Below, piece after piece: positions 31,790 to 37,087 of a stretch of 37,087 bases of DNA. The first letter of the stretch is position 1; each line of letters begins with the position of its first letter. The notes beneath the pieces are model-generated. The model was given only the letters and a program-made list of their open reading frames with translations, did no database searches and had not been told where the DNA came from. The DNA lies in contig NZ_JBAVEJ010000306.1 in NCBI RefSeq assembly GCF_049587675.1, positions 1 through 37,087 on the forward strand, in the 5' to 3' direction. Position numbers and translations under genes: made by a program. This DNA comes from Sulfuricaulis sp049587675. GTDB lineage: Bacteria; Pseudomonadota; Gammaproteobacteria; Acidiferrobacterales; Sulfurifustaceae.

Positions 31790-32668
31790 ATGGCCAAGGA
31801 AACACCCCAGGAAAAATCCACCAATCAGATACTGATCGAACAGCTCATGCAGAACGTGGGCAAAATCTCCGCCATTATCGAGAAGCAGGGGCAGAGCATC
31901 TTCGGTCACAAGAATCTGCTCTCGAACAACGAGATCAACGACTACAGCCTCGAATTTCTCGAGTTGCTGACAATGCTGCTGCACGCCGGCGACCAATTGG
32001 ACCGGCGCGGAGCGGAATACAAGGCCCTGCGGCAGTTCTTCGCCAACTTCTCGCAGCAGATTCAGGTGCGCGGCGGCGACATGGACGAATTCGTGCGCTA
32101 CGTACACTTCCTGCAAGGGGTGTTTCTGGAAAATCTCGAGGCCGACAAATCGATCAGCTTCGAGAAAACGCGCGAGATCCTGCTGCTGCTCGGCGTCATC
32201 TTCAACGACATCATCCTCGACGTGTTCCACATCTACCTGGAAGGCAAGGAAAAGACCATCCAGGCACAGCAGGAAGAACTGCGGAAGACCTCCACGCCGA
32301 TCACCGAGATCTGGGACGGCGTGCTGACGCTGCCCATCATCGGCTCGCTCGACTCATCGCGCACCATGATTGTGATGGAAAAACTCCTGCAACGCATCGA
32401 ATCGGACCGCGCACGGGTGGTGGTCATCGACGTCACCGGGGTGATGGCGATCGACTCCCAGGTATCGCATCATCTCATCCAGATGATCCGCGCCACCGGC
32501 CTCATGGGCGCCACCGCCATCCTGACCGGCATCCGGCCGGAGATCGCGCGCGCACTGACCAGCCTGAACATCGACCTCAGCGCCGTGACCACGCGCTCCA
32601 AGCTGTCCGAGGGCCTGAAGGAAGCATTCCGTCAATTGCAGATTGAGGTCTCGCGTCCCGGGAAGTAA
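31790..32668 (+). CDS. RsbR-like stressosome protein (helical sensor plus STAS)
   Basis: A 292-residue protein. Residues 1 to about 150 form an all-helical N-terminal domain like RsbR sensor domains; about 165-285 form a STAS domain starting STPITEIWDGVLTLPIIGSLD. The core IDVTGVMAIDSQVSHHLI places S223 where RsbR-family proteins have the phosphorylated Thr/Ser. The segment TGIRPEIARALTSLNIDLS is typical of stressosome RsbR. It is the likely scaffold and substrate of the kinase encoded immediately upstream. The ATG has a GAGGAAA site overlapping the previous stop region. What the helical domain senses is not visible. Confidence 0.88.
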   Translation: MAKETPQEKSTNQILIEQLMQNVGKISAIIEKQGQSIFGHKNLLSNNEINDYSLEFLELLTMLLHAGDQLDRRGAEYKALRQFFANFSQQIQVRGGDMDEFVRYVHFLQGVFLENLEADKSISFEKTREILLLLGVIFNDIILDVFHIYLEGKEKTIQAQQEELRKTSTPITEIWDGVLTLPIIGSLDSSRTMIVMEKLLQRIESDRARVVVIDVTGVMAIDSQVSHHLIQMIRATGLMGATAILTGIRPEIARALTSLNIDLSAVTTRSKLSEGLKEAFRQLQIEVSRPGK

Positions 32669-32727
32669 CCTTCACGTGACAATCGTGGTCGGAACAGGCC
32701 AAGGAATAATCGCAGGAGCAGGACGGC

Positions 32728-33066
32728 ATGGCTGAAGGCATCCATCTCACCCCCATCGGGGACGGCAACGTGCTGCTGGAGCCTGGCGAGGGACTCGATC
32801 CCAGCAACGCCGACGATCTGGTCGCACCGGTGCTGGAGTTTCTCCAGAACAACCAGGCGCAGCGTCTGGTCTATGATCTCAAGACGGTCCGCCTGATCGA
32901 TGAGGTGTACTACACCTGGCTGACGAAACTCAGCGCCACCTGCCGCATCGCCAACGTGGAAATGGTCACCGTCAACATGCAGCCGGCGGCGGCCTACGCG
33001 CTGTCACTCACGCTCAAAGACCCCACGCCGTTCACCTGCGCGCTCGATATCCACCACCTGCGCTGA
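32728..33066 (+). CDS. RsbS-like single STAS protein with Glu at the phosphosite
   Basis: A 112-residue STAS domain protein with a clear ribosome site (CAGGAG). It aligns with RsbS across the core: LIDEVYYTWL against MIDSFIAKVL, and NMQPAAAYAL against GIQPAVAVTL. The serine that RsbT phosphorylates in Bacillus RsbS (S59) is replaced by E59 here, at the same residue number. Glutamate often mimics phosphoserine, so the protein may be locked in the phosphorylated-like state, freeing the kinase domain, or it may be a non-substrate scaffold. It closes the four-gene run and is convergent with corA, 15 bp apart. Confidence 0.82.
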   Translation: MAEGIHLTPIGDGNVLLEPGEGLDPSNADDLVAPVLEFLQNNQAQRLVYDLKTVRLIDEVYYTWLTKLSATCRIANVEMVTVNMQPAAAYALSLTLKDPTPFTCALDIHHLR

Positions 33067-33081
33067 GATGCCAGGTCTTTT

Positions 33082-34146
33082 CTAAATCCACTTCCTGCGC
33101 CGGAAAAATACCAGCATCCCGGCAGCGATCCCCGCCATCACCAGCAACACCAGCGGATAACCCCAGCGCCAGCCCAGCTCGGGCATGTGGTGAAAATTCA
33201 TGCCGTACAGCCCCACGATGAACGTCAGCGGCATGAAAATCGTGGCAATGATCGTCAACACTTTCATGACTTCGTTCAACCGGATGCTAAGGCTCGAAAG
33301 ATAGATATCCATCATGCTGGCCAGGATGTCGCGATAGGTCTCGATGGTGTCGATGACGTGGATGGTGTGGTCGTACACGTCGCGCAAATAAAACCAGGTG
33401 TCCTTGTGGATCAGCGTCGATTCGCCGCGCTGCATTCCGCTCACCACTTCGCGCAACGGCCAGATGGATTTGCGCAGGAACAGCAGCTCGCGCTTGAGCG
33501 CGTGCAGCGTCTGCAGCGACGCCGGCGTCGGCCGGGAGATGATGGTCTCCTGCAGGGTTTCGATCCGTTCGCCGAGACTTTCGAAGATGGCGAAATAATT
33601 GTCCACCACGGTATCCATGAGCGCGTAGACGAGGTAATCGGCGCCGAGATTGCATATGCGTCCGCGCTTGCCGAGGATGCGTTCCTTGATGGCATTGAAA
33701 ATGCCGTTGTCGCTCTCCAGAAACGAAATGACCAGATTGTGCCCCAGGATCAGACTGATTTGCTCCGTCGAGATTTCGTTCGCCGGGGTGCCGTTGCTCA
33801 ACCGCTTGATCACGATGTACAGGTATTCGCCGTAATCCTCGAGCTTCGGTCGCTGGTCGGTGTTGGGGATGTCCTCGATCACCAGCGGATGCAGGTTAAA
33901 AGCAGCGCCGAACTGCGCCAGCATCTCCACCTCGTGCAGGCCGGTGACGTTGATCCAGCTCACGCCCGGACTGTCGCGCAGCGCGAGGCACTCCTGCACG
34001 GTCTTACACTCCTGCTCGACGGCGCGCTGCTCGTTGTAGTGCACCAAGGTCAGGCGCGTGGTTTCGCTCTTGCGCTCACCGAGGTGCACCGGTGTGCCGG
34101 GCGGGAGGCCGGCCTTGCGCGAGCGTTTGGGCGCGAGTCGGGACAT
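33082..34146 (-). CDS. corA: CorA-family magnesium/cobalt transporter
   Basis: A 354-residue CorA protein. The large cytoplasmic domain (1 to about 290) includes SWINVTGLHEVEMLAQFG, HPLVIEDIPNTDQRPKLEDYGEYLYIV and the long helix with RETII-like QETIISRPTPASLQ. Two C-terminal helices follow, and the selectivity motif YGMNF (GMN at 315-317) ends the first. The C-terminus is basic (FFRRRKWI), as in the family. The pentamer passes Mg2+ and sometimes Co2+ or Ni2+ across the inner membrane. AAGGTG lies 7 nt before the ATG. It is divergent from the FIST gene with 112 bp between them. Confidence 0.95.
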   Translation of the reverse strand: MSRLAPKRSRKAGLPPGTPVHLGERKSETTRLTLVHYNEQRAVEQECKTVQECLALRDSPGVSWINVTGLHEVEMLAQFGAAFNLHPLVIEDIPNTDQRPKLEDYGEYLYIVIKRLSNGTPANEISTEQISLILGHNLVISFLESDNGIFNAIKERILGKRGRICNLGADYLVYALMDTVVDNYFAIFESLGERIETLQETIISRPTPASLQTLHALKRELLFLRKSIWPLREVVSGMQRGESTLIHKDTWFYLRDVYDHTIHVIDTIETYRDILASMMDIYLSSLSIRLNEVMKVLTIIATIFMPLTFIVGLYGMNFHHMPELGWRWGYPLVLLVMAGIAAGMLVFFRRRKWI

Positions 34147-34258
34147 AAATTCACCTTGTTATTTCATGACTTGGGAGAAACGGGTTCCTAACCCCCGTCA
34201 ATTGTCTATAGTATCGCTTCTTCGTGGCCCAAGCCCACCGATGTTCAAGGGATTTGAT

Positions 34259-35374
34259 ATGGACATGTTTCGCGTCGCGCATGGAACCGCCCCGGACTGG
34301 CAGCAGGCCGCGAATCTCTGCCTGGCCCAGCTCGGCAGCATTCCGGCCGAAGCGAACCTGGGCTTCCTCTACGTTACCGATCATCTCGCCGCTCAGCTGC
34401 CGGAAATTCTCGGCTTCTTCAAGGATCAGACGGACATCCTGCACTGGGTGGGAAGCGTCGGGGTCGCAGTCTGCGCCACCTCGCAGGAATACAACGACCA
34501 GCCGGCCCTCAGCGTCATGATCGCCGATTTCCCACCGGATTCGTTCCGCATCTTCCCCGCGATCAAATCCGATATCGCGGAATTCGCCGACAGCCGCGCC
34601 TGGTGCGAGCAGACGGATGCGCACTTCGCGGTCGTGCACGGCGACCCGCGCAACCCGAAAACGCCCGGTTTCATCGCGGAACTCGCCGAGGCGATCCGCG
34701 ACGGCTTTCTGGTGGGCGGGCTGACGTCCTCGCGCGGACCGAACTTCCAGATCGCCGGCGGGTTGACCGAAGGCGGTGTTTCCGGCGTGCTGTTCTCGGG
34801 CCAGGTGTCGGTCGCCACCGCGTTGACGCAAGGCTGTACTCCGCTCGGCCGGAAACACGAGATCACCGAATGCCGAGACAACATCGCCATCCGCATCGAC
34901 GACCGTCCGGCGCTGGATGTCTTCAACGAGGAAGTGGGTGACATACTCGCGCGCGATCCGTCACGTGCCGCGGGCTACATCTTTGCTGGTTTCCCCATCA
35001 AGGGATCGGACACCGGCGACTACATCGTGCGCAACCTCGTGGGCATGGATCCGGAGAACAAGCTGCTGGCGGTCGGCGAATACCTGAATGCCGGCGATAC
35101 CATCATGTTCTGCAAGCGCGATATCCGCACCGCCTTCGAAGACCTTGTGCGCATGCTGCGCGAGATCAAGCAGCGGCTCGGCCGTCCGCCCAAGGGCGGC
35201 GTGTATTATTCCTGCCTGGGCCGCGGCGCGCACATGTTCGGCGAGGACTCGGTGGAACTGAAAACCATCCGCCAGGAGCTGGGCGATATCCCGCTCGTGG
35301 GCTTTTTCGCAAACGGCGAGATCTCGCACAACCGGTTGTATGGCTTCACCGGGGTGCTGACGCTGTTTTCCTGA
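34259..35374 (+). CDS. FIST-domain sensory protein
   Basis: A 371-residue protein with FIST N (about 20-215) and FIST C (about 220-350) domains. The ATG of MDMFRVAHG is preferred: AAGGGA lies 7 nt upstream and the family usually begins FRVAH. The open frame extends upstream into corA but without coding support. Recognisable segments are NLGFLYVTDHLA, HWVGSVGVAVC, VGGLTSSRG, GVSGVLFSG, GCTPLG and the C-terminal VYYSCLGRG with IPLVGFFANGEI. FIST domains are thought to bind small ligands such as amino acids and are often linked to signal transduction. It is followed 10 bp later by the CULT gene, so the two are probably one operon. Confidence 0.9.
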   Translation: MDMFRVAHGTAPDWQQAANLCLAQLGSIPAEANLGFLYVTDHLAAQLPEILGFFKDQTDILHWVGSVGVAVCATSQEYNDQPALSVMIADFPPDSFRIFPAIKSDIAEFADSRAWCEQTDAHFAVVHGDPRNPKTPGFIAELAEAIRDGFLVGGLTSSRGPNFQIAGGLTEGGVSGVLFSGQVSVATALTQGCTPLGRKHEITECRDNIAIRIDDRPALDVFNEEVGDILARDPSRAAGYIFAGFPIKGSDTGDYIVRNLVGMDPENKLLAVGEYLNAGDTIMFCKRDIRTAFEDLVRMLREIKQRLGRPPKGGVYYSCLGRGAHMFGEDSVELKTIRQELGDIPLVGFFANGEISHNRLYGFTGVLTLFS

Positions 35375-35384
35375 GCAAGCAGTA

Positions 35385-35810
35385 ATGGCCATCGCGCTCG
35401 TCCCCGCCCTACTGTTATTCGATCCCGTTACCGAAAAGAACGGCAAAGAAAAAACCAAAGCCAAGCCGGATGCCAGACCAAAGCTGGAAAAACGCCTGTT
35501 CTGCGCCGCCTGCCGTCAGCCCATCACGCATCAGGACGAGCGCATCATCGTGCAGGGCGGTCACGAACACCACTTCACTAATCCCCAGGGGATCAGCTAT
35601 CACATCGGCTGCTTTCGCGAAGCCGCCGGCTGCGCGCCCAGTGGCGAGGCGACCGTGGAGTACACCTGGTTCAGGGGTTATGCCTGGCGCATCGCGTACT
35701 GCGCCCATTGCCAGGTGCACCTCGGTTGGCGCTTTCAGTCGGACAGCGACTATTTCCACGGCCTGATAGTCAACCGCCTGATCTCGGCCGGACCGGCGAA
35801 TAACGGATAG
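35385..35810 (+). CDS. CULT-domain (cereblon-like) protein
   Basis: A 141-residue protein. After a 35-residue Lys-rich N-terminal extension comes a full CULT domain, the fold that in human cereblon binds thalidomide. Zinc is bound by two Cys pairs, C40/C43 (CAAC) and C106/C109 (CAHC). The aromatic cage is complete as W95 (YTWF), W101 (YAWR) and W115 (LGWRF), followed by YFHGLI. Bacterial single-domain versions such as MsCI4 of Magnetospirillum bind uracil-type and thalidomide-type ligands, but no natural bacterial role is established. It follows the FIST gene by 10 bp. The N-terminal extension has no recognised motif. Confidence 0.9.
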   Translation: MAIALVPALLLFDPVTEKNGKEKTKAKPDARPKLEKRLFCAACRQPITHQDERIIVQGGHEHHFTNPQGISYHIGCFREAAGCAPSGEATVEYTWFRGYAWRIAYCAHCQVHLGWRFQSDSDYFHGLIVNRLISAGPANNG

Positions 35811-35816
35811 CGAGTT

Positions 35817-36542
35817 TCAGCCGCCGACAGGCAAAGGGGTGCCGGTAAATCGCTCGAGCAGGAAACCGACAGCATAGCCCAGACCGGTGGCGATCAGCGC
35901 AATCGAGAGAAATTCCAGTCCCGAGCGTCCGAGCGACTGGCCGGAGAGTTTGCCCTTGAACATGCCCACGCCGAAGAGCGCCGCGCAGGTCAGCAGCACG
36001 GCGCTCACCAGCGCCCACTGCAGCGGCATGAAGGCGAAAGGCGCGAGCGGCAGCACGCCCCCGAGGATGAAAGACAGCGCCATGACCAGCGCGCCTTTGA
36101 CCGGATTGTTGACATCGGCGCTGCCCAGCCCCAGCACCTTTTCCTGAAAGGTGGCGACGAACACGGACTTCTGTTCGTGCATCAACTTGACGACGCGGTA
36201 ACCGGCTTCGCGCGTCAGACCTTCACGGTGCAAAGCATCCAGCAGTCCTTCCTGCGCGAGGTACGGCTCACGCTCAACGAACTTGGCTTCCTTCTCCAGT
36301 TCATGATCGAAGATTTCCTTCTCGGCCTTGGACGAAAGATAGGCGCCGGCCGCCATGGAAAACGCGCCGGAACACACCGCGGCGGTGCCGGCCATGAGAA
36401 TCACGAACCGGCTAGACCCGGCCGCCTGCATCCCCGCGAGCAAGCCCACGGTGCTGATCAGGCCGTCCTGGATACCGAAGACGAATTCGCGGATGCGTCC
36501 CTTGGATTCGATTTTTTTGCGTTTTGCTTCCGTTGGCAGCAC
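35817..36542 (-). CDS. VIT1/CCC1-family iron/manganese transporter
   Basis: A 241-residue membrane protein. The GTG start (VLPTEAKRKK) is placed just after the peroxiredoxin stop; the open frame runs further upstream but overlaps the peroxiredoxin and looks non-coding. The first helix carries EFVFGIQDGLISTVGLLAG, the VIT1/CCC1 signature. A second helix (GAFSMAAGAYLSSKAEKEI) leads to a charged metal-binding hairpin rich in Glu (FDHELEKEAKFVEREPYLAQEG), and three more helices follow. Family members move Fe2+ or Mn2+ out of the cytoplasm. It lies 4 bp after a peroxiredoxin gene, suggesting joint control of iron and peroxide stress. It is convergent with the CULT gene. Confidence 0.88.
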   Translation of the reverse strand: MLPTEAKRKKIESKGRIREFVFGIQDGLISTVGLLAGMQAAGSSRFVILMAGTAAVCSGAFSMAAGAYLSSKAEKEIFDHELEKEAKFVEREPYLAQEGLLDALHREGLTREAGYRVVKLMHEQKSVFVATFQEKVLGLGSADVNNPVKGALVMALSFILGGVLPLAPFAFMPLQWALVSAVLLTCAALFGVGMFKGKLSGQSLGRSGLEFLSIALIATGLGYAVGFLLERFTGTPLPVGG

Positions 36543-36546
36543 GGGA

Positions 36547-37074
36547 CTAATACTTGTGATGCAGCTCGCCCGTGGGCTCACCGGGTTTCCAGTCGGCCGG
36601 GCATAACTTGCCCGTGCACAGCGCGCGCAGGACGCGCAACGACTCCTCAACGCTGCGACCGACATTCATGTTGCTGGCGGCGCTGTACTGGATGATACCC
36701 TCGGGATCGATGAGGTAGGTCGCGCGGATCGCGACGCCTTCCTTGGGATGCAGGACCTGATAGGCCCGGCTCACGCTTTTGTCCGTGTCGCTCAGCAGCG
36801 GATAGGCAATGCCGCCCAGTTCCTTGGCCCAGGAGCGGTGGCTTTCGACGGGGTCGACGCTGACGCCGTAAATCATCGCCCGTTCCTTGCTGAAGTCGCC
36901 GGCCAGCTTGCTGAAGCCCGTGACCTCGGTGGGACAGACGAAGGTAAAATCCGCGGGATAGAAAAACAGCACCAGCCAATGGCCACGGGCCTCGCGCAGG
37001 GAATAGTTCTTGGTCTTGCCCTGATGCACTCCGGGCAGGGTGAAATCGGGCGCGGCATCGGCGATGGTCAGCAT
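36547..37074 (-). CDS. 2-Cys peroxiredoxin (AhpC/Prx1 type)
   Basis: A 175-residue thiol peroxidase. The peroxidatic cysteine is C47 in FTFVCPTEV, with the conserved Pro and Thr before it. The resolving cysteine is C158 in LCPADWKPGE. An additional C153 lies five residues earlier. It reduces H2O2 and organic peroxides, recycled by AhpF or thioredoxin. The ATG at 37074 is 13 bp from the window edge, with GGGG just upstream; a start outside the window is possible but the N-terminus (MLTIADAAPDFTLPG) is typical. The iron transporter gene follows directly on the same strand. Confidence 0.92.
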   Translation of the reverse strand: MLTIADAAPDFTLPGVHQGKTKNYSLREARGHWLVLFFYPADFTFVCPTEVTGFSKLAGDFSKERAMIYGVSVDPVESHRSWAKELGGIAYPLLSDTDKSVSRAYQVLHPKEGVAIRATYLIDPEGIIQYSAASNMNVGRSVEESLRVLRALCTGKLCPADWKPGEPTGELHHKY

Positions 37075-37087
37075 GGCCCCGACATAG

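Noticed and set aside
29790..33066. Identification of the cyclase operon as SiaABCD
   Set aside because: SiaB and SiaC belong to other families, and SiaA has a membrane sensor part; here the partners are STAS proteins and a soluble kinase/phosphatase fusion.
34058..34258. Upstream extension of the FIST frame into corA
   Set aside because: It overlaps the start of the divergent corA gene, and the ATG at 34259 has a ribosome site and the family N-terminus.
36543..36665. Upstream extension of the VIT1/CCC1 frame
   Set aside because: It overlaps the peroxiredoxin C-terminus and is Cys/Arg/Ser-rich in the manner of an out-of-frame reading.

Overview
The window looks like chromosomal DNA of a GC-rich proteobacterium, most likely a gammaproteobacterium or a close betaproteobacterial relative. 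Supporting this are proteobacterial-type gluQ, a YebC/YeeN-type protein, TctABC with a Bug-type binding protein, an E. coli-like gcl/hyi/glxR set, and the dispersed repeats with TTCGACAAGCTCAGGGCGAA-like and AATCCTGT cores. I cannot name a genus. No tRNA, rRNA, CRISPR array, intact insertion sequence or prophage was found. The first ~0.9 kb is visibly AT-richer than the rest.

Layout. 0-2.4 kb: the end of a PAS-GGDEF diguanylate cyclase, a PilZ-like protein, and a small exported protein flanked by sequences resembling integron recombination sites. 2.5-4.1 kb: gluQ and a four-helix membrane protein. 4.2-12.2 kb: glcD, glcE and an AAE3/oxalate-CoA-ligase-like synthetase on the plus strand, a convergent gamma-glutamyltransferase, then a FAH-family enzyme paired with a PanE-like reductase. 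12.2-13.9 kb: two small exported proteins separated by decayed 3' fragments of PanE-like genes. 13.9-19.8 kb: a minus-strand series tctC-tctB-tctA, a cytidylate-kinase-like/BON fusion, a small conserved protein, yebC and an HPP-family membrane protein. 20.2-25.6 kb: gcl-hyi-glxR-glcF on the minus strand, with a complex palindromic array between gcl and hyi. 25.8-27.9 kb: a divergent IclR regulator and a serine/alanine-glyoxylate aminotransferase. 28.1-33.1 kb: a HerA/YjgR-type ATPase, then a partner-switching module (GGDEF cyclase, fused RsbT-like kinase/SpoIIE-like phosphatase, RsbR-like STAS protein, RsbS-like STAS protein). 33.1-37.1 kb: CorA, a FIST-domain protein with a CULT (cereblon-like) protein, a VIT1/CCC1 transporter and a 2-Cys peroxiredoxin.

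How the genes fit together. The dominant theme is C2 acid metabolism. GlcDEF would oxidise glycolate to glyoxylate. The AAE3-like ligase could make oxalyl-CoA, and the PanE-like reductase, by analogy with Methylobacterium PanE2, could reduce it to glyoxylate. Gcl and GlxR then convert glyoxylate to glycerate, Hyi links to hydroxypyruvate, and the aminotransferase links glyoxylate to glycine and serine. TctABC may import a carboxylate substrate. The oxalate steps are inference. The second theme is c-di-GMP and partner switching, with two GGDEF proteins, a PilZ-like protein and a stressosome-like module whose small STAS protein has glutamate at the usual phosphoserine position. The most unusual points are the catalytic-type glutamate in Gcl, the natural Glu59 in the RsbS-like protein, the FIST-CULT pair, the kinase-like/BON fusion, and the inverted-repeat array between gcl and hyi.
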